This document shows positions 28,381 through 36,895 of a stretch of 64,000 bases of DNA, in pieces; the stretch's first letter is position 1; each line of letters starts with the position of its first letter. The stretch lies in contig BQJU01000014.1 of NCBI GenBank assembly GCA_021604865.1, forward strand, positions 62,001 to 126,000, read 5' to 3'. The translations under genes were made by a program, and so were the position numbers. The stretch comes from Saprospiraceae bacterium. Its GTDB lineage: Bacteria > Bacteroidota > Bacteroidia > Chitinophagales > Saprospiraceae. The notes below the pieces were generated by a model. It saw only the letters and a program-made list of their open reading frames with translations. It had not been told where the DNA came from and did no database searches.

Positions 28381-30654
28381 ATGAAAAGACTTATCCTCTT
28401 ATGCACGGCCCTGATGTTGGCCGGAACAGTTCTGGCAGATGTAGTAATCACCGAAATTATGTACAACCCCCCAGAGAGTGGTACTGATTCTCTAGAATAT
28501 ATCGAGTTGTACAATAATGGTTCCACTGCAGTGAATTTGATTGATTACTCTTTTACTTCCGGAGTCACTTATACCTTTCCTGGGTTCAACCTGGGGGCTG
28601 GTGAATATGTCATTGTGGCGGTTGATTCCGTAAAATTTGAAAATAATTTTGGTGTTGCTGCTTTTCAATGGGTAAGTGGTGGTTTGAGTAATGGCGGTGA
28701 GCTTATTCAATTATCTGATGGCGATGGTAATATAGTTGATGAAGTGGACTACAGTGATGGCGGAGCCTGGCCTATCGGAGCAGCCGGTGGGGGTGCGTCA
28801 TTAGTGCTCTGTGATGTAATGGGTGACAATACTGATCCGGCAAATTGGCAAGCAGCAAGTACAGCTACTGGTGTCATCAGTAATGGACTGGAAGTTTTTG
28901 CCAATCCAGGTGGCGCTTCCGAATGTATTGGTGGCCCTATTGTTTACTTTATCGATGACGAATTGGATGTATCGGAAGAAGTAGGCACCGTTTCTGTACG
29001 CCTGGCCATTGAAAATAATAACGGCAGCAATAATTCTGTCATGGTTATTATTGGGGCAGGATCGACTGCTACTTCTGTTGATGATTACACCTATACGGCA
29101 ATGACCGTCAATTTTGATTCAGGTGCGGTACAGGATACTCAAACCGTCCAGATTGGAATAATTGATGATGTTGACATAGAATCTATCGAAACGATTGTTC
29201 TGGAATTGTCATCGCCCTCCGCAGGTGTAGCCATTGACCCTGTTCGCTCAGGTAGCACCGTTTCTATAGGGGATAATGATGCGGTTATACCCAATATTGT
29301 CATTTCCGAAATCATGTACAATAATTCAGGAACGGATGATTATGAATTTATCGAATTGTACAATAATGATTCGGGACCCGTCAACATGAATGGTTTTTAT
29401 TTCGGTCTGGGGGTAGTTGATACCATCCCGAATATAACGATGCAACCTGGTGATTACCTGATTATCGCCGTTGATTCTGCATTATTTGAAGCCGCTTTTG
29501 GTTTTGAAGCTTTTCAGTGGGATAGTGGCGCACTAAATAATAGTGGAGAAACTATAGAACTGAGAGATGCATTTGGTAATGTAGTTGATGTAGTCACCTA
29601 CGATGATGAAGCTCCGTGGCCTCAGGAACCGGATGGAGGCGGAAATTCCCTGATATTATGTGATCCATCTGCAGACAATGAAGATCCTGCCAACTGGAGT
29701 GCTTCATTTACCAACAATGGGGTCATCATTAATGGCAGTCTGGTACTGGCTTCTCCTGGAGAAAGCAATGACTGCACCCCTCCAGAGCCTTCAACTTACC
29801 CCGCTTACGATATTGGAGTTGTTACCACTAATAATGCCAATGGTGTGCCCGACTCGATTGGTGTAACTTGCCAATTGAAAGGGATCGTTTATGGTGATAA
29901 CCTGCGTCCCGGTGGATTGCAGTTTACTTTGATTGATGGAGCTAATGACGGTATCCATATTTTTAGCAATTCTGTAGACTTTGGCTACATTGTTGAGGAA
30001 GGAGATGAAGTAATTGTCCGAGGCACAATTGCCCAGTTTAGTGGCTTGACACAAATGGAATTGGACACTGTTTGGGCGGTTTCAATTGGCAATAGCCTTT
30101 TTGACCCTACAGATACTGATGTTCTGGATGAAACAACCGAGTCTCAGTTAGTCCGCATTACGGGTTTGACGATCGTAGATCCCGTTCAGTGGACAAACGA
30201 AGGAACTGGTTTCAATGTGGATGTTACCGATGGAACAAATACCTATGCTATGCGGATTGATGGGGATGTCAACATATTTGGAACCGATCCGCCTGCTGGT
30301 GCATTTAATCTTACTGGAATTGGCGGACAGTTTGATGGTTCTTCGCCCTTTGATGAGGGCTACCAGATCGTGCCGAGGTATATCGCAGATATTGACTTGA
30401 TCAATGCCACAATTGATCCTTCCTTTGCAGAGAAAATCCGCATATACCCAAATCCAGTAGGTGATTATCTGAACATTGACCTATCCACTGATTTTGATCG
30501 TATCGGGATCCGGGATGTATTGGGTAAAACGATGGTGTCACTCGTAGCAAACAGCAGCCAGACCATTGATTTGAGTAGCTTTGCAGAAGGCATGTATTTT
30601 GTCACTTTTGTCAAAGGAAATAGTATCTGGACCAGTCAGTTTGCGAAACAATAG
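28381..30654 (+). CDS. T9SS-exported protein with two lamin-tail domains, a Calx-beta domain and an OB-like domain
   Basis: 757 residues, exported through Sec and then the type IX system. Domain order: signal peptide (1-19), lamin-tail domain 1 (about 20-165; DVVITEIMYNPP), Calx-beta (about 190-300; EEVGTVSVRLAI), lamin-tail domain 2 (about 305-450; NIVISEIMYNNSG, clearly a duplicate of the first), an OB-fold-like DUF5689-type region (about 465-675), and a type A C-terminal sorting domain (about 685-757; IRIYPNPVGDYLNI and the final GMYFVTFV). It has no catalytic motif I recognise. It is probably a cell-surface or secreted binding protein. Confidence 0.88.
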   Translation: MKRLILLCTALMLAGTVLADVVITEIMYNPPESGTDSLEYIELYNNGSTAVNLIDYSFTSGVTYTFPGFNLGAGEYVIVAVDSVKFENNFGVAAFQWVSGGLSNGGELIQLSDGDGNIVDEVDYSDGGAWPIGAAGGGASLVLCDVMGDNTDPANWQAASTATGVISNGLEVFANPGGASECIGGPIVYFIDDELDVSEEVGTVSVRLAIENNNGSNNSVMVIIGAGSTATSVDDYTYTAMTVNFDSGAVQDTQTVQIGIIDDVDIESIETIVLELSSPSAGVAIDPVRSGSTVSIGDNDAVIPNIVISEIMYNNSGTDDYEFIELYNNDSGPVNMNGFYFGLGVVDTIPNITMQPGDYLIIAVDSALFEAAFGFEAFQWDSGALNNSGETIELRDAFGNVVDVVTYDDEAPWPQEPDGGGNSLILCDPSADNEDPANWSASFTNNGVIINGSLVLASPGESNDCTPPEPSTYPAYDIGVVTTNNANGVPDSIGVTCQLKGIVYGDNLRPGGLQFTLIDGANDGIHIFSNSVDFGYIVEEGDEVIVRGTIAQFSGLTQMELDTVWAVSIGNSLFDPTDTDVLDETTESQLVRITGLTIVDPVQWTNEGTGFNVDVTDGTNTYAMRIDGDVNIFGTDPPAGAFNLTGIGGQFDGSSPFDEGYQIVPRYIADIDLINATIDPSFAEKIRIYPNPVGDYLNIDLSTDFDRIGIRDVLGKTMVSLVANSSQTIDLSSFAEGMYFVTFVKGNSIWTSQFAKQ

Positions 30655-30709
30655 ATTAGCTACTCTAAGGCAGCAAGTCTAAACGACTCTATTTATTGAG
30701 ATTTCATGA

Positions 30710-30749
30710 CCACGAACCTACTAAGCGAATAGGTTCGTGGTTATTTTTT
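30710..30749 (+). terminator. Rho-independent terminator after the T9SS-exported protein
   Basis: A perfect 11-bp stem CCACGAACCTA/TAGGTTCGTGG followed by TTATTTTTTA. Its position before 30759 supports starting the patatin gene downstream of it. Confidence 0.9.
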
Positions 30750-30758
30750 AGCGTTTTT

Positions 30759-31559
30759 ATGACCATGAAAAAAAATAAATCGATAGGACTTGCCTTATCA
30801 GGAGGAGGAGCCAGGGGCATCGCCCATATAGGCGTTATCAAAGCCCTTCAGGAAAACGATATCCACCCGGATATCATAACAGGCGCAAGTGCCGGTTCGA
30901 TTGTAGGCGCGTTATTGGCGGATGGTAAAAGTGTGGATGAAATGCTTTCCTTTGTTCGGGATAGCAGTATTATGAAAATATGGAAGTTGGTACTACCTAA
31001 TCGAGGAATCACCAGCCTACAGTATCTTAAAGATCGCTTGAAACTGTATATCGGAGAAGATACTTTCGAATCGTTGAAAACACCACTTTATATAGCGGTG
31101 ACCAATCTAAATTCCGGTAAATGCGAAATGATTCACTCCGGTAAGTTGATTGATATCATTATGGCTTCTTCTTCTATTCCTTTGGTGTTCCAACCGGTAG
31201 AAATTGATGGCCAGTCCTATGTTGATGGAGGGGTGTTGGATAACCTTCCGGTAGGGCCATTGCTAGATCAAAAAATGGATCTCATCATCGGTGTAAATGT
31301 TATGCCACATGTAGCCATTGAGCGTAAAAGTTTGCAAGGAGTTATAGGGGTTACTACCCGTTGTTTTGATTTGGCAGTTTTAGCGAATACCTTGCCTAGT
31401 TTAAAACACTGTGATGTTATTATTGAACCCAAGGGAGTGAATGAATTCAATATTTTCAACTTTTCAAAAGTAGATGATCTTTTTGAAATTGGTTACAAAG
31501 AAGCTCAATCGGCAATTCCCTTGATAAAAGAAGCCTTGGCAGCAGAGGGAAACACCTAA
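30759..31559 (+). CDS. Patatin-like phospholipase (RssA/YchK type)
   Basis: A Ser-Asp dyad lipid acyl hydrolase of 266 residues. The oxyanion motif SGGGARGIAHIG, nucleophile elbow GASAGS and catalytic Asp in YVDGGVLDNLPV are all present. There is no signal peptide or barrel, so it is the short cytoplasmic form. I choose the ATG at 30759 (the one at 30765 is equally possible), because the upstream open frame runs through the terminator hairpin. The substrate is unknown. Confidence 0.9.
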   Translation: MTMKKNKSIGLALSGGGARGIAHIGVIKALQENDIHPDIITGASAGSIVGALLADGKSVDEMLSFVRDSSIMKIWKLVLPNRGITSLQYLKDRLKLYIGEDTFESLKTPLYIAVTNLNSGKCEMIHSGKLIDIIMASSSIPLVFQPVEIDGQSYVDGGVLDNLPVGPLLDQKMDLIIGVNVMPHVAIERKSLQGVIGVTTRCFDLAVLANTLPSLKHCDVIIEPKGVNEFNIFNFSKVDDLFEIGYKEAQSAIPLIKEALAAEGNT

Positions 31560-31586
31560 AAGTAGAGTTGTCTACTTCTCGTAGGT

Positions 31587-32081
31587 CTATTTTAGAAAAA
31601 CAGCATACTCGTCTGTGTCTCTGATTTTTACGTCGATATTTTCCTTTAAAGTAGTGGCTAATGACAACCCCATATAATCAACCTTAATGGGAAAGGATTT
31701 ATGGGTTCGGTCAATTAGCACGGCCACTTCTACCTTTTTAGGTAAGACATCCATGATTGGCTTACAGGCATAAAAAAGGGTTCGGCCGGTATTGGCCACA
31801 TCATCGATAACGATTACTGCTTTTCCAGTAAGTTCTTTAGCTGGCATCTCAATGTGTACCGCTTCACTAATTGGATTGGCTGGATTGAGTTTGATCCTGG
31901 TCAATTTAATCGGAATATCCGTTATTTGTTTCAATTGATCTAATAACATCCCAGCAAATCCCACACCATTGTTATTGATGCCTGCCAGGATAATTTCAGG
32001 CTCTTCATAGTTGTGTTCCAGAATTTCAATGGACAGGCGTTTTATCTTTTGTAGAATCTGACGGTGATTAAGGATTTGCAT
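31587..32081 (-). CDS. Phosphoribosyltransferase-family protein (PyrR-like)
   Basis: 164 residues, type I phosphoribosyltransferase fold. The PRPP-binding loop is VIVIDDVANTGRTL and the flexible-loop region precedes it. Size and pattern are close to PyrR/uracil phosphoribosyltransferase, but neither an attenuator of a pyr operon nor pyr genes are adjacent, so its substrate is uncertain. It is divergent from the iron-sulfur protein gene. Confidence 0.82.
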   Translation of the reverse strand: MQILNHRQILQKIKRLSIEILEHNYEEPEIILAGINNNGVGFAGMLLDQLKQITDIPIKLTRIKLNPANPISEAVHIEMPAKELTGKAVIVIDDVANTGRTLFYACKPIMDVLPKKVEVAVLIDRTHKSFPIKVDYMGLSLATTLKENIDVKIRDTDEYAVFLK

Positions 32082-32106
32082 CGATATTAAGTTTAATCAA
32101 CCAAAA

Positions 32107-32148
32107 GTCTAAATTTATCATCATCCATCATAAATTTAGACCTCATAA
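32107..32148. promoter_or_regulatory. Perfect 12-bp inverted repeat followed by T-tract
   Basis: GTCTAAATTTAT (32107-32118) and ATAAATTTAGAC (32130-32141) are perfectly complementary with an 11-base loop, and TCATAATTTTTTTT follows on the plus strand. In a divergent intergenic region it could be a transcription-factor operator or a leader terminator/attenuator for the downstream gene. Confidence 0.45.
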
Positions 32149-32180
32149 TTTTTTTTAACTAGAGTTAGCACTTATTTTTA

Positions 32181-32192
32181 GCGAAATTTCGC
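32181..32192. promoter_or_regulatory. GCGAAATTTCGC palindrome just before the iron-sulfur protein gene
   Basis: A perfect 12-bp palindrome ending 12 bases before the start codon at 32205. A possible operator overlapping the transcription start; no regulator is adjacent. Confidence 0.35.
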
Positions 32193-32204
32193 CCATGACT
32201 GAGG

Positions 32205-33602
32205 ATGAATTTTCAAGCCGCATGGGATTTTAAACCACGATTTATGGTGCAACAAATAGTGTTTTTTGTGGTGACGGCATTAGCTCTGGGCTATGCAGTC
32301 AAACAGTTTTTGCGTTTGCGAAGAAACATTTTGCTGGGCAAAGATGAGGTTATTGCTGGTGATTCAATACAGCGTTGGCGCAATGTCGCATTAATAGCTT
32401 TTGGCCAGAAAAAGATGTTCAAGCAGTTTATTCCCGCCTTTTTTCATTTTTTTATCTATACCGCCTTTTTGATGACGCAGGTGGAGTTGATTGAGATCTT
32501 TATAGATGGTCTATTTGGCGTACACCGCTTCTTTGCGCCTATCTTGGGTGGCCTATATACCTTCATCATCAGTTTTATTGAGGTGCTTTCCATTATGGCT
32601 TTTGTGGCAACTTTTATTTTTTTGGCCAGAAGAAATCTGTTAAAAGTACCCCGCTTTTTCAAACCCGAAATGAAGGGGTGGCCTTCGCTGGATGGCAACC
32701 TGATCCTGGTGTTTGAAATGATTCTGCTAATTGGCATTTTTAGCATGAATGGTGCAGATGTTTTGCTGCAAAAAATGGATCCAAGCCATTATTCTGATAC
32801 CGGAACACTGGCGGTAAGCAGCTGGTTGGGCCCGGCGCTCTTTGGCGGTTTGGATCAAAGTACGTTGATGGTGATCGAGCGGTTTGGCTGGTGGATTCAC
32901 ATCCTGATGGTTTTTATTTTTCTGAATTATCTGCCAAAATCCAAACACCTGCACATTATCTTTGCTTTTCCAAATACGTATTATGCCAAACTCACTCCAC
33001 GAGGAGAGATGGAAAATATGCCCGAAATCATGAATGAGGTGAAAAGCATGATGGGCTTGGGAGGAGAAGAGGAAGCGATGGCGGAGGAAAGCGAATTGCC
33101 GGAATTTGGTGCCAATGATATTTTTGATTTGAGTTGGAAAAATATCCTGGATGCATACAGCTGCACGGAATGTGGCCGATGTACTGCTGCCTGTCCAGCC
33201 AATATTACAGGCAAAAAACTCTCCCCACGGAAAATCATGATGGATATCCGGGACAGAACGGAAGAAATAGCCCTGAATCTGGATAATGGCAATATGGAGT
33301 GTGCCAAGGATAAAGAAAAGCCATTGGACAAAACAAACTACGATGATGGCAAATCTTTATTTGACTACATCAGCCCAGAGGAATTGCATGCTTGTACTAC
33401 TTGCAATGCTTGTGTAGAAGCCTGCCCAGTCCTGATAAATCCTCTGGATCCTATTTTGAAGATGCGCCGATATGAAATTTTGACGCTTTCACAAGGGCCA
33501 TCCGATTGGTTGCCTTTGTTCAACAGTATTGAAAATGGTGGGAGCGCATGGGCGATGTCGGTTGACCGCGATAAATGGGCAAAAGATGTTACCGGCGAAT
33601 AA
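32205..33602 (+). CDS. Membrane-bound iron-sulfur electron-transfer protein (HdrE/DsrM plus ferredoxin domain)
   Basis: 465 residues. The N-terminal half has about five or six membrane helices, like the heme-b/NarI-type anchor of heterodisulfide-reductase-like complexes. The C-terminal part is a 2[4Fe-4S] ferredoxin domain with CTECGRCTAACP (about 322-333) and CTTCNACVEACP (about 397-408). It probably passes electrons between the quinone pool and a soluble partner, most simply the CCG-domain protein encoded 60 bp downstream. The physiological donor is unknown. Confidence 0.83.
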   Translation: MNFQAAWDFKPRFMVQQIVFFVVTALALGYAVKQFLRLRRNILLGKDEVIAGDSIQRWRNVALIAFGQKKMFKQFIPAFFHFFIYTAFLMTQVELIEIFIDGLFGVHRFFAPILGGLYTFIISFIEVLSIMAFVATFIFLARRNLLKVPRFFKPEMKGWPSLDGNLILVFEMILLIGIFSMNGADVLLQKMDPSHYSDTGTLAVSSWLGPALFGGLDQSTLMVIERFGWWIHILMVFIFLNYLPKSKHLHIIFAFPNTYYAKLTPRGEMENMPEIMNEVKSMMGLGGEEEAMAEESELPEFGANDIFDLSWKNILDAYSCTECGRCTAACPANITGKKLSPRKIMMDIRDRTEEIALNLDNGNMECAKDKEKPLDKTNYDDGKSLFDYISPEELHACTTCNACVEACPVLINPLDPILKMRRYEILTLSQGPSDWLPLFNSIENGGSAWAMSVDRDKWAKDVTGE

Positions 33603-33662
33603 TTCCTAGAGCGACGATTTAATGTCAAAGAAGGAGACTTTAAAAAAAACAAGTAGAAAAGT

Positions 33663-34451
33663 ATGTCATTGAAAATACCAACTATGGCCGAAATGTCCGC
33701 TGAAGGAAAAGAACCTGAAATTCTTTTCTGGGTGGGCTGTGCAGGCAGCTTTGATAGCCGGGCGCAGAAAGTAACCATTGCCTTTTGTAAGATTTTAAAT
33801 GCTGTGGGTATTGAATTTGCTATCCTCGGTAATGAGGAACAATGTACTGGAGATCCAGCCAGAAGGGCAGGCAATGAATTTATTTTCCAAATGATGGCCC
33901 TGCAAAATATTGAGACACTCAATATGTACAAGGTAAAGAAGATTGTAGCGGCTTGCCCACACTGTTTCAATACCCTTAAAAATGAATATCCGGCACTGGG
34001 GGGCAATTACGAAGTGGTTCACCACACCCAATTGTTGCAGGAACTCATTAACCAGGGACGTATCAAAATGGAAGCTGGGGGCAGTTTTAAAGGCAAAAAG
34101 ATTACCTACCACGATTCTTGTTATATGGGCCGTGTGAATGGGGTATATGAAGCCCCCAGAGGTGTTTTAGAAGCGCTGGATGGCGATTTGGTGGAAATGA
34201 AGCGCAGTCGTACCAATGGCCTTTGTTGTGGTGCAGGTGGCGCGCAAATGTGGAAGGAAGATGAACCAGGTGATAAAAGAATTAATATTGAACGAGCTGA
34301 AGAGGCTATTGGCACCGGTGCTGAAATTGTTGCCGTCAACTGTCCCTTTTGTATGACCATGTTATCGGATGGCATGAAAGCCGCTGAAAAACAGGATGAT
34401 ATCATGGTGTATGACCTAAGTGAAATGATCGTGATGACTAACAAATGGTAA
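33663..34451 (+). CDS. CCG-domain iron-sulfur protein (HdrB/D-like)
   Basis: 262 residues. Two cysteine-rich CCG domains are visible: [14 protein letters not shown] with later CPHCFNTL, and YHDSCYMGR with [12 protein letters not shown] and NCPFCMTM. This is the heterodisulfide-reductase subunit B fold that binds a noncubane or 4Fe-4S cluster. It follows the membrane iron-sulfur gene and the two presumably form one complex split over two chains. Alternative relatives are GlpC/LutA-type oxidoreductases. Confidence 0.85.
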   Translation: MSLKIPTMAEMSAEGKEPEILFWVGCAGSFDSRAQKVTIAFCKILNAVGIEFAILGNEEQCTGDPARRAGNEFIFQMMALQNIETLNMYKVKKIVAACPHCFNTLKNEYPALGGNYEVVHHTQLLQELINQGRIKMEAGGSFKGKKITYHDSCYMGRVNGVYEAPRGVLEALDGDLVEMKRSRTNGLCCGAGGAQMWKEDEPGDKRINIERAEEAIGTGAEIVAVNCPFCMTMLSDGMKAAEKQDDIMVYDLSEMIVMTNKW

Positions 34452-34771
34452 TGGCACTATCGAAAAAATAGTTTTAACAACAGCAAAGCCTTTGCGAAAC
34501 ATCTCTAATTCTTTTTTGTTACTATTGAGGGCATGTTTGGAGGCCAACCATACGCTTGCGCTGAAGCTTTCTCCGGGCGTCTGCGCCATGCTCCTTCGCT
34601 GAAGCTTCGGCGCAAGCGAAAGGCTTCGACGACGGCGCGCGGCCGTAGCCTTTGGCGAAGGACTCAGCGCCTTGCTTCGCGAAGGCAGAGTAGGAGCATG
34701 GCTGCAAAGGATTACTTTTCGCTACAAAAACCGACCTCCAAACAAGCTCTGAGTGATTAAACCAATGTACC
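34452..34771. other. Intergenic region carrying palindromic repeat copy C
   Basis: Gene-free 320-bp region almost filled by the repeat element at 34531-34751 (listed separately). Outside the repeat nothing else was recognised. The insert is much more GC-rich than the surrounding DNA. Confidence 0.6.
34531..34751. repeat. Palindromic intergenic repeat, copy C, with GC-rich insert
   Basis: The ends GCATGTTTGGAGGCCAACC (34531 on) and, on the other strand, CTCAGAGCTTGTTTGGAGG (34751 back) are terminal inverted repeats matching copies A and F. The core GGCTGCAAAGGATTACTTTT (34700-34719) matches copy A. The middle, about 34553-34698, is GC-rich and contains a nested perfect 10-bp inverted repeat, GCCATGCTCC (34585-34594) and GGAGCATGGC (34693-34702), and repeated CTGAAGCTT words. 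It looks like one element inserted into or expanded within another. Confidence 0.65.
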
Positions 34772-35251
34772 ATGACTAATATTGACTCTTTGCCAGATAC
34801 TACCCGTCTTTGGGTTTACCAAAGCAATCGTCCCTTTAAACAGGAAGAATTGCCAATGGTAAAGACCTATTTGGACCAATTTGTAAAACAGTGGGTAAGC
34901 CACAACAATCAGCTGAGTGCTTTAGGAGAAATTCTGCATGACCGCTTTATTCTCCTTATGGTCGATGAAAACCAGGCTGGCGCAAGCGGTTGTTCGATTG
35001 ATGCTTCCGTTCATTTTCTCAAGTCATTGCAAGCAGAGTTTGGCGTAGACCTATTTGATCGAATGCGTTTTTCTTTCCAGCAAGGAGAGCAGGTGAAAAC
35101 GGTAAGTCGAGATGAATTTGCCAGTTTGTATGCCTCCGGTGCGATCAATGATGACACCTTGGTCTTTGATACACTTGTCAACAATAAAAAAGCCTTTGAA
35201 GAGGGTTGGCTCAAACCATTGAAAGAAAGTTGGCACCACAGAATGGTTTAA
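34772..35251 (+). CDS. Conserved hypothetical protein of Bacteroidota
   Basis: 159 residues, soluble, no signal peptide. The sequence has features conserved in this Bacteroidota family as I recall it: LWVYQSNRPF, a central DENQAGASGCSIDASVHFL with a Cys-Ser pair, LFDRMRF, and a C-terminal ESWHHRMV. Relatives are often labelled ABC transporter ATPase, but no Walker motif is present, so that name should not be used. Function unknown. Confidence 0.7.
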   Translation: MTNIDSLPDTTRLWVYQSNRPFKQEELPMVKTYLDQFVKQWVSHNNQLSALGEILHDRFILLMVDENQAGASGCSIDASVHFLKSLQAEFGVDLFDRMRFSFQQGEQVKTVSRDEFASLYASGAINDDTLVFDTLVNNKKAFEEGWLKPLKESWHHRMV

Positions 35252-35331
35252 TCTATTTACATCCCGGTTTCATAGAAAATACTGGGACGCCAGAATAACA
35301 AATTTTAGATTACAGTCATAATTTTGAATCT

Positions 35332-35796
35332 ATGATCGGCAAAGTAAAAAAATGGCTGGGTATTGAAGGGGTCAAATTAGAACTTGAACTTCCCGAGGAG
35401 GTTAGTGGAAAATTGGGCCTTTTACCTGGAAAAATTCTTTTCCAGTCAATGAACCCGCAAACGGTGAAAAGCATTCGCATCGTGCTAATTGAAAAATACT
35501 CCAGGGGGCGTGGCAAGGAAAAATTGATAGACGAATATGAGCTCGGAGAAATCCAATTGTCTGAAACCTTTATAGTTGAACCGGGTGAAGTCAAAGAAGT
35601 GGATTTTTCGCTTCCCTTTAAAATGGTCAAATCAGATGTTGACGAGTTTGGTGATCGCAATTTTCTCTTTGGAGGAATGGCCAAAGCCGCCAAACTTATC
35701 CAGGCTGCTAAATCAGAATACCGTGTAGAAGCAGAAGCTCAGGTACAAGGAGTTGCCCTGAATCCTTTTGACAAAAAGTATGTACTCATTAAATAA
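35332..35796 (+). CDS. Spo0M/arrestin-like protein
   Basis: 154 residues, beta-sandwich pattern. The N-terminus GKVKKWLGIEGVKLELELPEEV and later charged beta-strands match the Spo0M-type (arrestin-like) family. In Bacillus Spo0M affects sporulation, which this organism would not do, so the role here is open. It is soluble and lacks a signal peptide. Confidence 0.5.
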   Translation: MIGKVKKWLGIEGVKLELELPEEVSGKLGLLPGKILFQSMNPQTVKSIRIVLIEKYSRGRGKEKLIDEYELGEIQLSETFIVEPGEVKEVDFSLPFKMVKSDVDEFGDRNFLFGGMAKAAKLIQAAKSEYRVEAEAQVQGVALNPFDKKYVLIK

Positions 35797-35803
35797 ATAG
35801 GAA

Positions 35804-35848
35804 TGTTTGGAGGCCAGCTATTAAGTAGTAAAGCATCACCTCCAAACA
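35804..35848. repeat. Palindromic intergenic repeat, copy D (minimal)
   Basis: TGTTTGGAGG (35804-35813) and CCTCCAAACA (35839-35848) form a perfect 10-bp inverted repeat around a 25-base centre. It lies between the convergent Spo0M-like and TPR lipoprotein genes, where it could also serve as a 3'-end hairpin. Confidence 0.55.
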
Positions 35849-35857
35849 AAAGCGATA

Positions 35858-36772
35858 TTATTCGCCAGCTTCTTTTTCCTGCTCGCCGCTAAAGGAATTG
35901 ATGATTTCTTCATCATCCTTGCCTAAATTTTCCAGTAAAAACTTAGTGTCATCAGCAAAGTCATCATTGGGGTATTTCTTTAGGAATTCCTCATAGAGTA
36001 CCTTAGCTTCATCGTATTTTTTGAGGTCATTGTCCAGGGTAAAAGCTTGCAAGAATAAGGCTTGTGGCGCTTTTTCATAATTTGGATATTTGGTGTAAAT
36101 CCAATTGTAAATTTCCAAAGCTTTATTGAATGCTCTGATTGACCGGGCCACTTCGCCAGCTTTGTGCAGCAAAACGGGGCTTTGTGGATCTTCAGGTAAA
36201 ACCATGGCGTGCAACTGGCAGCTATTGATATAATCATTGGCAATCCGGTATTCAATACGCTGAGTGCTGTCATTAAACATTTTGACACGCATATTTTCCA
36301 GCCTTTCTGCTATAGGGGGGGTATCTGCCGGTATTTTTGCCTTCGCCTTTTCCAGCTCTTCAAATTGTGGAAATGCCTGTAACATTCCCTGGAAAATTGT
36401 TATTGCGGCCTCTGGATTCCGAAGTTGTTCATCGTATAACATGCCTAAAAACAGGGATGCCTTGGGCGTAGTTTCAGCAGGGTAATAATCTCTGATGGCT
36501 TTCGAGAAATAGTCAGTTGCGCCAGAATAGCGGTTCATACGGAACATAATTGAGCCGGCCCGGTATAGATACCTGGAGTTTGTCTCCATATCCTCAGGAT
36601 GGGTTTTGATGTATACCTTATATTGCTCCACCAAAGACTCCGCTACCTGTGGATCATTGGTTTCCTCCAATTTTTTCTCTAATTCATCAATGGATGATTG
36701 TATCTCACCTTCACCATTGCTGCAAGCCGCGAGAAAAAGAATAGCTACGAAAAATAACAATTTGTAATTCAT
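35858..36772 (-). CDS. Tetratricopeptide-repeat lipoprotein
   Basis: 304 residues. A lipoprotein signal ends at LAAC (Cys about 16). The remainder is helical, with TPR-like units (for example YRAGSIMFRMNRYSGATDYF and ALFLQAFTLDNDLKKYDEAKVLYEEFL) and a C-terminal acidic tail. The pattern is that of BamD/YbgF-type envelope TPR lipoproteins, but identity with either is not proven. The promoter is at 36823-36852. Confidence 0.78.
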   Translation of the reverse strand: MNYKLLFFVAILFLAACSNGEGEIQSSIDELEKKLEETNDPQVAESLVEQYKVYIKTHPEDMETNSRYLYRAGSIMFRMNRYSGATDYFSKAIRDYYPAETTPKASLFLGMLYDEQLRNPEAAITIFQGMLQAFPQFEELEKAKAKIPADTPPIAERLENMRVKMFNDSTQRIEYRIANDYINSCQLHAMVLPEDPQSPVLLHKAGEVARSIRAFNKALEIYNWIYTKYPNYEKAPQALFLQAFTLDNDLKKYDEAKVLYEEFLKKYPNDDFADDTKFLLENLGKDDEEIINSFSGEQEKEAGE

Positions 36773-36822
36773 GCTGAATTGTGTTTTGTACTTTTTGTTA
36801 ACAGGATTTTAGGCCTCGGGGT

Positions 36823-36852
36823 CAAATTTAAGGGACTTTTACAATTATCAAA
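36823..36852 (-). promoter_or_regulatory. Promoter for the TPR lipoprotein gene
   Basis: On the minus strand, TTTG (36849-36852) then 18 bp then TAAATTTG (36823-36830): a near-perfect TTTG-N19-TAnnTTTG promoter. Confidence 0.65.
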
Positions 36853-36895
36853 AAAACGGCCGTGAACAATGCTTATTTTTTCCTGTTTCGAGGTC

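Noticed and set aside
30696-30758. Extended N-terminus of the patatin gene
   Set aside because: The frame starts at TTG inside a strong terminator hairpin (30710-30749).
34772-35251. ABC transporter ATPase label for the hypothetical gene
   Set aside because: No Walker A, Walker B or signature motif is present.
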